Positions 34,371-45,094 of a stretch of DNA of 64,000 bases are shown piece after piece. The DNA lies in the NCBI RefSeq assembly GCF_039528175.1, contig NZ_BAAALH010000002.1, positions 1,240,001-1,304,000 on the forward strand, read 5' to 3'. Position 1 is the first letter of the stretch, and every line of letters begins with the position of its first letter. The notes under the pieces are model-generated. The model was not told the origin of the DNA and made no database searches. It saw only the letters and a program-made list of their open reading frames with translations. Source of the DNA: Citricoccus alkalitolerans. GTDB taxonomy: Bacteria > Actinomycetota > Actinomycetes > Actinomycetales > Micrococcaceae. Both the position numbers and the translations under genes were made by a program.

Positions 34371-34436
34371 TCAGGCGGAGAGCACTTCGAGCACCGGATC
34401 CGCGAGTTCGGCGCGGCCAACCGGCTTGCCGCGGCC
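34371..34436 (-). pseudogene. C-terminal remnant of a second asparaginase gene
   Basis: Bottom-strand text GRGKPVGRAELADPVLEVL, two more residues and a stop. The intact asparaginase ends GRGKPVGRVQLARPVLALLD, so these 21 codons are a diverged copy of its C-terminus. A stop codon directly precedes the homology. It is a relic of a tandem duplication followed by deletion. Confidence 0.7.
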
Positions 34437-34481
34437 TCATCCGTGCGCCAGCCCGGCCAGGGCCAACAGTGGGGCGCCGCC

Positions 34482-34838
34482 TCAGCGCCCGCGGCGGGTG
34501 GCCCACACGGTCACGGCGATGGCCCCGGCCAGGGAGACGACGAGGGAGACCACGGCAGCGCCCAGATCACCGCGTTCGAAGCCGAGCATCCGAGTGCCGA
34601 ACCACATGATCACGGCGCAGGTCAGCCAGACGATCACGAAGGTGTAGACGGTGCGGAGAAGCGTGCCTGAATCCGCGGAGCCCCCGGAACCGGGGAGACG
34701 GGGAGCGCGGCCATACGGGTGGCCGTACTGCTGCTGCTCGTGCGCCTGCTGCTGCCGGTCCGGACTCTGTTCTTCGGGGCGGACACGGTGCTCCGGGAGG
34801 TGCCGGCCGTCGTCGGGCCCGGGGTTGTTGGACGTCAT
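34482..34838 (-). CDS. Two-TM small membrane protein
   Basis: A 118-residue protein. The Gln/Pro-rich hydrophilic head (about 60 residues, with HEQQQYGHPYGRAPRLPG) precedes two transmembrane helices (TVYTFVIVWLTCAVIMWFG and AVVSLVVSLAGAIAVTVWA) and a basic end ATRRGR. No function is recognised. ATG 34838 is chosen because TACGAT (34846-34851, bottom strand) ends 7 nt before it, a leaderless arrangement. It is divergent from purD, with both promoters within about 85 bp. Confidence 0.6.
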   Translation of the reverse strand: MTSNNPGPDDGRHLPEHRVRPEEQSPDRQQQAHEQQQYGHPYGRAPRLPGSGGSADSGTLLRTVYTFVIVWLTCAVIMWFGTRMLGFERGDLGAAVVSLVVSLAGAIAVTVWATRRGR

Positions 34839-34922
34839 GGAGCCCATCGTACGGACCGGTGCGGCCGGACCGGGAACACCTGCGCGCACCCGGATGGCCC
34901 GGACGGTCTAGGCTTGGGCACC

Positions 34923-36211
<1,289 letters not shown>

Positions 36212-36212
<1 letters not shown>

Positions 36213-37123
36213 TGACCGGATTCTCTCAAGGGTTCGACGCCCAGGCCGTGGAGCTGCCGGGCTGGCGGCACGCCTATTCGGGCAAGGTCCGGGACCTCTA
36301 TGAGCCGGCCGAGGCGGCACCGGGGGAGTCTGCGAACCTCCTGGTGGTCGCCTCGGACCGGATCAGCGCCTACGACTTCGTGCTGGACACCGAGATCCCG
36401 GACAAGGGCGCCGTGCTGACCCAGCTCTCCCTGTGGTGGTTCGAGCAGCTGCAGGTGCCGCACCACGTGGTGTCCCTGGACGTGCCGGAGGCCGTGGCGG
36501 GGCGGGCCATGGTGTGCCAGCGGCTGGACATGTACGAGGTCGAGTGCATCGCCCGCGGCTACCTGACCGGCTCCGGGCTGGCCGAGTACCGGGAGTCCGG
36601 CACGGTCACCGGGATCGAGCTGCCGGAGGGGCTGGTGGACGGTTCGAAGCTGGACCCGGCGATCTTCACCCCGTCCGCCAAGGCGGACGTGGGCGAGCAC
36701 GACGAGAACATCACGTTCGAGCAGATGGCCCGGCTGATCGGTGACACCCCCGCCCAACGGCTGCGCGAGCTGACCCTGGACGTGTACCGCCGGGCCGAGT
36801 CACTCGCCCGGGAACGCGGGATCATCCTGGCGGACACCAAGGTGGAATTCGGGTTGGATGCCACCGGGCGGATCGTGTTGGGGGACGAGGTCCTGACCCC
36901 GGACTCCTCACGGTTCTGGGATGCCGCCCAGTATGAGCCGGGCCGCGCCCAGCCCTCCTTCGACAAGCAGTTCGTCCGCGACTGGCTGACCGGACCGGAC
37001 TCCGGCTGGGACCGGCACTCGGGTGAGGCGCCGCCGGCCCTGCCGGCCGACGTCGTGGCCAAGACCCGCGCCCGCTACATCGAGGCCTACGAGACCCTGA
37101 CGGGCCAGACCTTCACGCCCTGA
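36212..37123 (+). CDS. purC: SAICAR synthetase PurC
   Basis: PurC (303 residues) joins aspartate to CAIR in purine synthesis. Motifs are YSGKVRDLYE (ATP loop), VASDRISAYDFVL, PDKGAVLTQLSLWWF, YEVECIARGYLTGSG, SAKADVGEHDENITFEQM, GIILADTKVEFGLD, DEVLTPDSSRFW and PSFDKQFVRDWL. The length equals the actinobacterial enzyme. It starts inside the purD stop (TGATG), so the two are co-translated. With purM/purF 24 kb away on the opposite strand, the window holds four purine genes split by the accessory region. Confidence 0.96.
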
Positions 37124-37175
37124 CCATCCCCCCACCTGGGCTTTCAGTCGACCGAGAGTACGGGACGCGAGACGT

Positions 37176-37550
37176 CTAGTGGGTGATGGTCGTCTGCTGG
37201 TACAGGGTCATCCGGATACCTCCGTCGAGCAGCCGGTAATGGCTGGACATCAGGGCGGTGAACGGTTCCGGATCTCCGGCCCGCGAAGCCGTGGCCGTGT
37301 ACACGAGTGCTGCTGCGCCCGTGCCGGTGGTGACCAACCGGGGGCCATCCAGGTGGTACTCGGACCACGGTGGGGCGTGGTCCAGGGTTGACGCCACGGT
37401 GTCCCGGTCCAGGACCATGCCGTTGACGAGCACCATGAGGGCGTCGTCAGTCATCAACTCCCCGTAGAAGGTGCCGCCCCGGGCGGAACACAGCGCATCC
37501 CACCCCCGGTGTTCCAGGGCCAGCAGGTCGTTGAGCGTCATCGTGGCCAT
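37176..37550 (-). CDS. NTF2-like (DUF4440/SnoaL-type) protein
   Basis: The 124-residue protein has a cone-shaped alpha+beta fold: MTLNDLLALEHRGWDALC, GTFYGELMTDDALMVL, GMVLDRDTVASTLDH, then strands with AALVYTATA and LMSSHYRLLDGGIRMTLYQQT. This family includes small enzymes and ligand-binding domains, with no specific function inferable here. ATG 37550 is preceded by TAACCT ending 6 nt upstream (leaderless). It lies alone between purC (convergent) and the ABC exporter pair. Confidence 0.75.
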   Translation of the reverse strand: MATMTLNDLLALEHRGWDALCSARGGTFYGELMTDDALMVLVNGMVLDRDTVASTLDHAPPWSEYHLDGPRLVTTGTGAAALVYTATASRAGDPEPFTALMSSHYRLLDGGIRMTLYQQTTITH

Positions 37551-37637
37551 GCCTTCAGGTTAGTGGCTCGGCGTCCGGGTGTCCTCGGGCCGTCTGGCCT
37601 GTTGCCATCGCGCCTGACTGAAAGCGTGGGGGAGGGT

Positions 37638-39545
37638 TCAGCCGACCAGAGAGTTCTTCCAGGCTGCGTGGAGCTCGGCGAAGCGGCCCCCGGCGGCGAT
37701 CAGATCGGCGGGCGATCCGTCCTCGACGACCCGACCATCGTGCACCACGAGCACGCGGTCGGCGATCTCCACAGTGGACAGCCGGTGGGCGATGATCAGT
37801 GCGGTGCGGTCGCCCAGCAACCGGGTCAGTCCCTGTTGAACGAGCCGCTCGCTGGGCAGGTCCAGCGAGGAGGTGGCCTCGTCCAGGATGAGCACGGCCG
37901 GGTCGGCGAGGAATGCCCTCGCGAAGGAGACCAGCTGGCGTTGGCCGGCGGAGAGTCGCCCGCCGCGCTTGGTCACGTCCGTCTCGTAGCCTTCGGGCAG
38001 GGACAGGATGAACTCGTGGGCGCCCACGGCCCTCGCCGCGGCCTGGATCTCGGCATCCGAGGCATTCGGCCGGCCCAGGGCGATGTTCTCGGCCACGGAG
38101 CCGGAGAACAGGAACGCCTCCTGCGTGACCATGACCACGTTGCGCCGCAGATCGCTCGCGGAGAGCTGGTCCAGATCCACCCCGTCCAGCGTCAGGGACC
38201 CGGAGGAGAGGTCGTAGAACCGGGCGATCAGCTTCACCAGCGTGGACTTGCCGGCGCCGGTCTGGCCGACCACGGCCACCGTCTGGCCCGCGGGGATCGT
38301 CAGGTCGAAGCGTGGCAGGATCACCTGGCCGTCCCCATAGCCGAACTCGGCATCCGTGAACTCGATCCGGCCGGCGGCCTTCGGCAGGGGCACCGGCCGC
38401 TCTGCCTCCCGCACGGTGGGCGCCTCCTCCAGCAGCCCGGACACCTTCTCCAACGCGGCGGTGGCGGACTGGAAGGAGGAGTAGAACATGGCGACCTGTT
38501 CCATCGGCTGGAAAACGCGCTTGCCGGCCAGCAGCAGCGCCACGAGCACGCCCACGGCCAAGGTGCCGTCCAGCACCCGGAACCCGCCGAAGAGCAGCAT
38601 GGCCACCACGGTCAGGTTCCCGGTGATCACTAGGGTCGGCTGCAGGATGCCGAAGAGGTTCAGGGACTTCAGCATGTCATCGCGGTACTTGCCGGCCAGC
38701 GTCTCGTACGTGCGGTCGTTGGCGCGTTCCTTGCGGAAGGCCTGCACGGCGCGGATGCCGGTCATGGTCTCCACGAAGTTGACGATCATCCGGGCGGAGG
38801 ACACCCGCGACTCCCGGTAGACCGCCTCCGACCGCACCTGGTACCAGCGCACCGCGATCGCCACCGGGATGAACGCCACCATCAGGATCAGCGCCGAACG
38901 CCAGTCGAGGACGACGATCGAGATGCCCGTGAACAGCATGAACATCAGGCCGGACACGAGCGAGGAGACGCCCTGGTCCAGCAGTTCACGCAACGAGTCC
39001 AGGTCCGAGGTCTGCCGGGAGATCACCCGCCCGGAGGTGTACTTCTCGTGGAACTCGAGGCTGAGCCGTTGCGTGTGCCGGAACACCCACACGCGCAGGT
39101 CCAGCAGCATGGCCTGGCTCACCCGGGCGGTCAACCACGTGTAGGTGCCCAGTAGCAGTCCCGCGGTCAACGCGGCTCCCACGTAGGTGCCCCCGACGGC
39201 GGCCACCACCGGTGCCGCTGAGCCCCCGGCCTCCAGCGTGGAGACGACCTGCGGCAACCCCCAGTCGATGCCCCACGCGATGATCAACGGGAACGACGCG
39301 CGGGCCGCATTCGAGATCACCACGAGCACAGCCGTCAGGATGAGCTTCCATATCACCGGCCGGGCCAGATCCCTGAGCAGGGCCCAGGATCGTGCCCTGA
39401 CATACCTCCGTTCCTGGACGCTGAGGTCCAGACGCTCCTCGCCCTGGGTGCCCAACAGCGTCGGGTCGGGCCGCTGGACCTCCCCGGGGGCGGAGGGGTT
39501 GACCGTCGGGCGGCGGCGGCGCTGAGTTCGGTCCGCGCGGCTCAT
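37638..39545 (-). CDS. ABC exporter half-transporter, subunit B (consensus ATPase site)
   Basis: The 635-residue type I exporter has a polar N-terminus of about 60 residues, six membrane helices (65-345), then a nucleotide-binding domain: Walker A VVGQTGAGKSTLVKLIARFY near 430, signature LSAGQRQLVSFARAF, Walker B VLILDEATSSLD with the catalytic glutamate, and H-loop IIAHRLSTVEIADRVLV. Its ATG overlaps the stop of the partner gene (ATGA). The pair forms a heterodimer of the BmrCD/TM287-288 kind, in which only one ATPase site is fully active. Substrate could be lipid, peptide or drug; nothing in the sequence decides. Confidence 0.9.
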   Translation of the reverse strand: MSRADRTQRRRRPTVNPSAPGEVQRPDPTLLGTQGEERLDLSVQERRYVRARSWALLRDLARPVIWKLILTAVLVVISNAARASFPLIIAWGIDWGLPQVVSTLEAGGSAAPVVAAVGGTYVGAALTAGLLLGTYTWLTARVSQAMLLDLRVWVFRHTQRLSLEFHEKYTSGRVISRQTSDLDSLRELLDQGVSSLVSGLMFMLFTGISIVVLDWRSALILMVAFIPVAIAVRWYQVRSEAVYRESRVSSARMIVNFVETMTGIRAVQAFRKERANDRTYETLAGKYRDDMLKSLNLFGILQPTLVITGNLTVVAMLLFGGFRVLDGTLAVGVLVALLLAGKRVFQPMEQVAMFYSSFQSATAALEKVSGLLEEAPTVREAERPVPLPKAAGRIEFTDAEFGYGDGQVILPRFDLTIPAGQTVAVVGQTGAGKSTLVKLIARFYDLSSGSLTLDGVDLDQLSASDLRRNVVMVTQEAFLFSGSVAENIALGRPNASDAEIQAAARAVGAHEFILSLPEGYETDVTKRGGRLSAGQRQLVSFARAFLADPAVLILDEATSSLDLPSERLVQQGLTRLLGDRTALIIAHRLSTVEIADRVLVVHDGRVVEDGSPADLIAAGGRFAELHAAWKNSLVG

Positions 39546-41458
39546 GGTCGGTCTCCTTCACTGCCATTGCGACTGTCAGTGCCGATGTCGGACGCTTCGT
39601 CCACGGTGATCACCGGCGTCATCCCGGTGATCACCCCGGAGTCCATGACGGATTCTATGGACTTGTCCTCCTCGAGGCTGGAGATGATGAAGCGGTATCC
39701 CGCCGACCGGCCCAGGAGCTCGGCGTGCGTGCCGACATCCTGGATCGCCCCGTCTCGGAGCACCGCCACGCGGTCGGCGAGGGCCACAGTGGAGGGCCGG
39801 TGGGCCACGATCAGAGTGGTGGTCCCGGTGAGGATGGTGCGCAACCGCTGGGTGACCACCTCCTCGGTGCGGACGTCCAGCGCGGACAACGGGTCGTCCA
39901 AAACGAGGATCTCCGGTTGCGCGGCGATGGCCCGGGCCAGGGCGATGCGCTGGCGCTGCCCACCGGACAGGCTCAGCCCCTCCTCCCCGATCTGGGTGTC
40001 CACGCCCTCGGGCATGGAATAGGCGAACTGGGCCTGGGCTGTGTCCAGGGCCAGCTCCAGCAGGTCCTCGGCGGCCTGCGGATCGGCAGCATCCCGGCCG
40101 GCGATCTCGGCCGGGGCCCCGAGTAGCACGTTGTTGCGGATCGAGTCGGAGAACAGGGTCGCGTCCTCGAAGGCGATGGCCACCGTGCGCCGCAGGTCCA
40201 CCAGCGCGTAGTCCCTGACGTCCACTCCGTTCACCAGCACCCGCCCGGAGGTGGCGTCATAGAGCCGGGGGACCATCTGGACGAGGGTCGACTTGCCGGA
40301 TCCGGTCAGCCCGACCAGGGCCATCGTCTCGCCGGGTTCCAGGTGCAAGGTCACGTCCCGCAGAATCGGCTCCGAATCCGCGGTGGCATCCGGGTAGCGG
40401 AAGCCGACCCCCTCGAAGGCGAGGCTTGAGCCGGATCCAGATCTCGCGCCTGACTCGGTACCGAATGTGGCAGCGGCACCGTCGGCCGGATCCGCGATGT
40501 CCACGGCGGTGTCCATGACCTCGAAGTGTCGGTCGATCGCGGTCTTCGCGGACAGGGACATGCCCATGAGCTGACCGACGGATTCAACGGGGCCGGCGAG
40601 CACCGCCGTCGTGGCGAAGAAGCCGGCGAGGGCACCCACAGTGAGCTCCCCGGTGGCGACGAGGTAGACGCCGGCAGCCAGTGAGATGCCGATGACGGTC
40701 TCCGGCAGGGCGACGATCAGGGCGATGAACTGGGAGAGCACCGTGGCCTTGCGGACCTCCGTGCCGCGCAGCGTGTCCGCCTGACCGCGGAATCCCTCCA
40801 GCGCCTCCCCGCCCCGTCCGAAGGCCTTGAGCACGCGGATGCCGTGGACGGATTCCTCCACGGTGGTGGCGAGGTCACCGGCCTGGTCCTGGGAGAGGCG
40901 GGACGCGCTCCGGAAGTCGTTGCGGAAGTGGAATGAGCGCCACATGATCGGCACGGCTCCGGCCAGGTAGATCAACCCGAGGATCCAGGATGAGTTGAGC
41001 AGCAGCACGATGCCGACCACGATCGTGACGATCGAGACCACGAACATCACCGTGCCGAAGGCGATCCAACGGCGCAGCAGGGACAGGTCTCCGACCGAGC
41101 GGGAGAGCAGCTGTCCCGAGGGCCAGGAGTCATGGAAGGAGACCGGCAGCCGCTGCAGCCGGGTGAACAGGGCGATGCGGGCGCGGTTCTCCACCCCGGC
41201 GGCGGGCGGCAGGATGAAGAAGCGGCGGCCGAAGATCAGCAGTCCCTCGGCGATGCCCAGTCCGGCCATGAGCCAGACGGCGCCCCACACGTCCGCGGTG
41301 GACCCTCCGGGACGCAACACGGAGTTCACCAGTTGCTGGATGACCTGCGGGATGGACAGGGCGACCAGTCCGGCCAGCATGGCCGAGACGAGCCCGGCGA
41401 CCCAGCGCCAGCGGATCCCGTCCAGATAGGGGGAGAGGCGGCGGATGGCCTCGAGCAT
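39542..41458 (-). CDS. ABC exporter half-transporter, subunit A (degenerate ATPase site)
   Basis: The 638-residue protein has six membrane helices (20-310), then an NBD with Walker A VGLTGSGKSTLVQMVPRLY, signature LSGGQRQRIALARAI and Walker B ILVLDDPLSALD. Here aspartate replaces the catalytic glutamate, the mark of the degenerate half of heterodimeric exporters. The H-loop is IVAHRPSTVALADRVAV. The C-terminal extension (about 45 residues) is acidic. ATG 41458 (MLEAIRRLSPYLDG) is chosen, with GGGAG 6-7 nt upstream; the frame continues further but without support. It is first gene of the pair. Confidence 0.9.
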   Translation of the reverse strand: MLEAIRRLSPYLDGIRWRWVAGLVSAMLAGLVALSIPQVIQQLVNSVLRPGGSTADVWGAVWLMAGLGIAEGLLIFGRRFFILPPAAGVENRARIALFTRLQRLPVSFHDSWPSGQLLSRSVGDLSLLRRWIAFGTVMFVVSIVTIVVGIVLLLNSSWILGLIYLAGAVPIMWRSFHFRNDFRSASRLSQDQAGDLATTVEESVHGIRVLKAFGRGGEALEGFRGQADTLRGTEVRKATVLSQFIALIVALPETVIGISLAAGVYLVATGELTVGALAGFFATTAVLAGPVESVGQLMGMSLSAKTAIDRHFEVMDTAVDIADPADGAAATFGTESGARSGSGSSLAFEGVGFRYPDATADSEPILRDVTLHLEPGETMALVGLTGSGKSTLVQMVPRLYDATSGRVLVNGVDVRDYALVDLRRTVAIAFEDATLFSDSIRNNVLLGAPAEIAGRDAADPQAAEDLLELALDTAQAQFAYSMPEGVDTQIGEEGLSLSGGQRQRIALARAIAAQPEILVLDDPLSALDVRTEEVVTQRLRTILTGTTTLIVAHRPSTVALADRVAVLRDGAIQDVGTHAELLGRSAGYRFIISSLEEDKSIESVMDSGVITGMTPVITVDEASDIGTDSRNGSEGDRP

Positions 41459-41680
41459 GGACTGCTCCCGGTTGCCAGGGCCACCTCCATCTGGCCGACC
41501 CCGCCGGGCCGGCGCGCCACGCGGTGAATCGGTGCGGGCAGGCGTGGACAAGGCGACCCCTCCAGATGTCGAACACGTGGCCGGCACCAAGGGATGCGGC
41601 GATCCACCATCCTACGGTCGCCGGCGGCGATCTGAAAGATCCCTTTGAAGGATCGGGACCGACTGAACCCGAAGGGTGGG

Positions 41681-42652
41681 TCAGGCGGGGGAGACCACGT
41701 CCAGCACGACGGCCTCGGGGCGGCAGGCGAAGCGGATGGGGGCCTTGGGTGAGGTGCCGATGCCGGCGGACACCTCGAGGGGTATGGCCCGCCCGCCGGA
41801 GGACCACTCGGTCAGGCCGGAGGCCTGCCAGGTGGGCAGGTCGCAATTGGTCACGAGCGCGCCGTACCCGGGCACGCAGATCTGACCCCCATGGGTGTGG
41901 CCGGCCAGGATCACGTCAGCGCCGCCCTCGGTCATGGCATCCAGCACCCGGCGGTAGGGCGCGTGCGTGACGCCGATCCGCAGGGAGCGGGCTGGCCCGG
42001 AGCCAGCCCCAGGAAAGCCGGGCCACACGTCCCGGCCCAGGTGCGGGTCGTCGGTGCCGGCGAAGTCCAGTCGGATCCTGTTGAGCACCCGGGAGATGTG
42101 CTGGTTGGACAGGTTGAGCCAGCCCCGGGCCTCGAAGGCATCGAACAACTCCTCCCACGGTAGCTCGGTTCGGTCAGGGTCCTGCCGGGACGGACCGGCC
42201 AGGTAGCGCAGCGGGTTGGCCGGCTTCGGCGCGTAGTAGTCGTTGGAGCCCGGGACGAAGACTCCGGGCACGTCCAGCAGTGGATCCAGGGCCCGGAGCA
42301 GTGGCGCCACGGACGCGGCCGCGCCGATGTTGTCACCGGTGTTGACCACCAGGTCCGGCTTCAGGTCGGCTAGGCCGGACAGCCAGTCGAGCTTGTCCTG
42401 CTGGGATGGGATGAGGTGGATGTCCGAGAGGTGGAGGATCCGGAACGGGCTCGCGCCCGGCGGCAGAATGCGCAGCCGCTCGGTGCGCACCGCGAAGTTG
42501 CGGGCCTCCACGAGCGCACCCCAGGCCACCATGCCGGCACCGGTGGCGGCTACGGCACCGGTGCCCATCACCGCCGTCTTCGCGGCCGAGACCCACCGTG
42601 CCCGACGCCGGCTGGCCGCCTGGCGAGCTGCCCTCACCTGTGCTTTTCCCAC
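41681..42652 (-). CDS. Membrane-anchored metallophosphoesterase (YkuE-like)
   Basis: The 323-residue protein has an N-terminal basic head and one hydrophobic segment (AVMGTGAVAATGAGMVAWGAL, about 28-48) acting as signal or anchor, then a calcineurin-like domain: ILHLSDIHL (DxH), VVNTGDNIGA (GDN), FVPGSNDYY (in place of GNHD), THAPYRR and ILAGHTHGGQICVP (GHTH). It binds two metals and may act on phospholipids or cell-wall intermediates, as in other YkuE-like enzymes. The GTG start lies 5 nt after the PBP stop, so it is in an operon with the class A PBP, consistent with an envelope role. Confidence 0.85.
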   Translation of the reverse strand: MGKAQVRAARQAASRRRARWVSAAKTAVMGTGAVAATGAGMVAWGALVEARNFAVRTERLRILPPGASPFRILHLSDIHLIPSQQDKLDWLSGLADLKPDLVVNTGDNIGAAASVAPLLRALDPLLDVPGVFVPGSNDYYAPKPANPLRYLAGPSRQDPDRTELPWEELFDAFEARGWLNLSNQHISRVLNRIRLDFAGTDDPHLGRDVWPGFPGAGSGPARSLRIGVTHAPYRRVLDAMTEGGADVILAGHTHGGQICVPGYGALVTNCDLPTWQASGLTEWSSGGRAIPLEVSAGIGTSPKAPIRFACRPEAVVLDVVSPA

Positions 42653-42657
42653 GGGGC

Positions 42658-44865
42658 TCAGTCCTCGGTCGAGACGACGGTGCTGCGGTCGTAGTACGGC
42701 TGGGGTCCAGGGCGCCTGTCGACCCGGATGGTTTCTCCGCCCTCGCGGGAGCCCATGGTCCGGGGATCGGAGGCCGGGCCGTCATAGGCCGTGAACTGGT
42801 CCGTGGGGTAGGCCTCGGCCACCGTCCCCATGTAGTCGGCCCACATCGGTCCGGCGATGATGGAGCCCCACACATCGTCGTAGGTCACGCCTCCGATGGT
42901 CTCGCCCTCCAGGGAGTCCAGGTCCCGGAAGTTGCCCACCCAGGAGGCGGTGGTCAGGCCGGTGGTGCTGCCGATGAACCAGGTGGAGGACGAGGAGTTG
43001 TTCGTTCCGGTCTTGCCGGCGATCGGGAAGGTGATGTCCTGGGCGATGCGCTCTGAGGCGATGGCCTTGAGCGTGTTGTTCAGTTCCGCGACGTGCTGGG
43101 TGTCCGCGACCTTCTCGCAGGACACCGGCGGTATCTGGTACGAGTTGCCGCGGGTGTCCGTCACCTCGCTGATGACGCGGGGCTCACAGTAGTTGCCGTC
43201 GTCCGCGAAGGTCGCGTAGGCGGCGGCCATCATCAGGGGGGAGACCTCTTCCGAGCCCAGGACGAAGGACGGGTTCAGCGGGTTGATGGTCTCACCGGTA
43301 CCGGCATTCTGGATGCCCACGCGGCCCATCAGGTCCGTGATCCCGCAAAGGTCCTGGGCGTAGGCGGCGGCCACCGTGGCCGTGTTGATGGACCAGTACA
43401 GCCCATAGTCGGCACGCATGGGCTTGTTCATGTCCGCAATGGCGTTGCGGACAGTCCAGGCGGGGCGGTCCAGCAGCAGGGGAATGGTCCCGGACTGACC
43501 GCAGGACCCCTGGAACTGCGTGCGGTTCGGGTAGGTGTTGGTTCGGGCATCGAGTGTGTCCGTCATCGAGTTCCCGGCTTCGATCCAGGACAGGAAGGTG
43601 AAGGGCTTCATCGTGGAGCCGGCCTGGAAGCCCGCACCGCCGCCCATGGGGCGATCAACGCTGAAGTTGATGGTGGTGTTCTGGTCGCCCTCGGCGGCCG
43701 GATCATAGGTGGTGTTCTGGGCCATCGCCCGGACGTTGCCGGTGCCCGGCTCCACCGTGACGAGGGAGGCGCCCACGGCGTCGTTCTCGCCGAACTCGGT
43801 GTACGGGGCGTTCTCCCGCGCGGCTCGTTCAGCCTCCTGCTGGAGGCTGGTGTCCAGGGTGGTGGTGATCTGCAGACCGCCACGGTCCAGCAGGCGCTGA
43901 CGCGACTCGGCGTCCGGACCGAAGGCCTCGGACGTCAGGATGGTGCGCTGGACGTAGTCGCAGAAGTAGTTGCCGTAGTCGGCGGACATGCAACCGGAGG
44001 CCAGGGGGGTGACATCCAGGCCAAGATCGGACGCCACGGCCTCGTCGTATTCCGCCTGGGTGATGGCCTCGTTGCCCAGCATGGCCCCGAGCACGGTGTT
44101 GCGGCGCTCGGTGGCGCCCTCCGGGTTGTTGACCGGGTTGTATCCGTTGGGGGACTGCACCATGCCAGCGAGCATGGCGGACTCCGGAACGGTCAGTTCC
44201 GCGGCGGTCTTGTTGAAGAAGTAGCGTGCGGCGGCCTCAACGCCGTACACGCGGCCGGAGAAGAGCACGATGTTGAGGTAGCCCTCGAGAATCTCGTCCT
44301 TGGACATCTCCTTCTCAACGGCCACGGCGAGCTTCATCTCGCGCAGCTTGTCCGCCACGGTCTTGGTGCCGGAGATCGTGGTGCGCTCGTTGTTCAGGTA
44401 TTGCGCGTTGACCAGCACGTTGTTCACGTACTGCTGCGTGATGGTGGAGGCGCCCTGGGTCGAGTCAGAGGTGGCGTTGTTGATCAGGGCGCGGGTCAGG
44501 CCGCGGGGATCCACGCCGCCGTGCTCGTAGAATCGCTCGTCCTCGATCGAGATGATGGCGTCCTGCATGTTCTGGGAGATCTGGTCCAATTCGACCGGGA
44601 CGCGGTTCTCGGCGTAGAAGGTGGCCAGAACGTTGCCGTCCTTGTCCAGCACGCGGGAGGGCACCGAGAGCGGTTCCTCCTTCAACTCGGCGGGCAGCTG
44701 GTCCAGCATCTCCCCGCCGGCCGTGGCCGTGGCTCCGCCCACGGCGGCCATCGGCAGCATGAGACCGGCCGCAAGCACGCCACACAGCGCACTGACACCG
44801 AGGAAGGCGACGATCTTGCCCAGCGTGGTGGCAGTGTCGAAGAAGGGGGACTTGCGATTGGCCAT
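42658..44865 (-). CDS. Class A penicillin-binding protein (PBP1a-like)
   Basis: The 735-residue bifunctional peptidoglycan synthase has an N-terminal TM helix (IVAFLGVSALCGVLAAGLML), then a GT51 transglycosylase domain with EDERFYEHGGVDPRG, STITQQYVNNVL and KLREMKLA-like text. The transpeptidase domain has GSTMKPFTFL (SxxK), YWSINTATV (SxN) and AGKTGTNN (KTG). ATG 44865 is used: TAGAAT (44873-44878 bottom strand) ends 7 nt before it, implying a leaderless transcript. It is followed by the metallophosphoesterase. It is divergent from the small gene at 44942, with both promoters within about 75 bp. Confidence 0.93.
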   Translation of the reverse strand: MANRKSPFFDTATTLGKIVAFLGVSALCGVLAAGLMLPMAAVGGATATAGGEMLDQLPAELKEEPLSVPSRVLDKDGNVLATFYAENRVPVELDQISQNMQDAIISIEDERFYEHGGVDPRGLTRALINNATSDSTQGASTITQQYVNNVLVNAQYLNNERTTISGTKTVADKLREMKLAVAVEKEMSKDEILEGYLNIVLFSGRVYGVEAAARYFFNKTAAELTVPESAMLAGMVQSPNGYNPVNNPEGATERRNTVLGAMLGNEAITQAEYDEAVASDLGLDVTPLASGCMSADYGNYFCDYVQRTILTSEAFGPDAESRQRLLDRGGLQITTTLDTSLQQEAERAARENAPYTEFGENDAVGASLVTVEPGTGNVRAMAQNTTYDPAAEGDQNTTINFSVDRPMGGGAGFQAGSTMKPFTFLSWIEAGNSMTDTLDARTNTYPNRTQFQGSCGQSGTIPLLLDRPAWTVRNAIADMNKPMRADYGLYWSINTATVAAAYAQDLCGITDLMGRVGIQNAGTGETINPLNPSFVLGSEEVSPLMMAAAYATFADDGNYCEPRVISEVTDTRGNSYQIPPVSCEKVADTQHVAELNNTLKAIASERIAQDITFPIAGKTGTNNSSSSTWFIGSTTGLTTASWVGNFRDLDSLEGETIGGVTYDDVWGSIIAGPMWADYMGTVAEAYPTDQFTAYDGPASDPRTMGSREGGETIRVDRRPGPQPYYDRSTVVSTED

Positions 44866-44941
44866 GGTCACGATTCTACCGGCCGAATCATCGACCGTGA
44901 CGGACCTCGGGTACGGGCATTCCTGCGGCTAGGGTGGTCCC

Positions 44942-45094
44942 ATGACAACCTGGGAATACCTCATCACGCCGCTGCCCCTCCACACGCCCAAGCAGGTGCT
45001 GGACATGCATGGTTCCGAGGGGTGGGAATTAGTCTCCATCGTCACCGGTCCCGAGGGTGGATCCGTGGCCTACCTGAAGCGGCCGAAGCAGTGA
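44942..45094 (+). CDS. Small DUF4177-like protein
   Basis: A 50-residue protein: MTTWEYLITPLPLHTPKQVL, then GSEGWELVSIV and GSVAYLKRPKQ. The W-E-Y start and the GWELVS block are typical of DUF4177-like small proteins found in actinobacteria. TAGGGT (44930-44935) ends 6 nt before the ATG (leaderless). Its stop overlaps the next gene's GTG (GTGA), so it is translationally coupled to the RidA-family gene. Function unknown. Confidence 0.75.
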   Translation: MTTWEYLITPLPLHTPKQVLDMHGSEGWELVSIVTGPEGGSVAYLKRPKQ

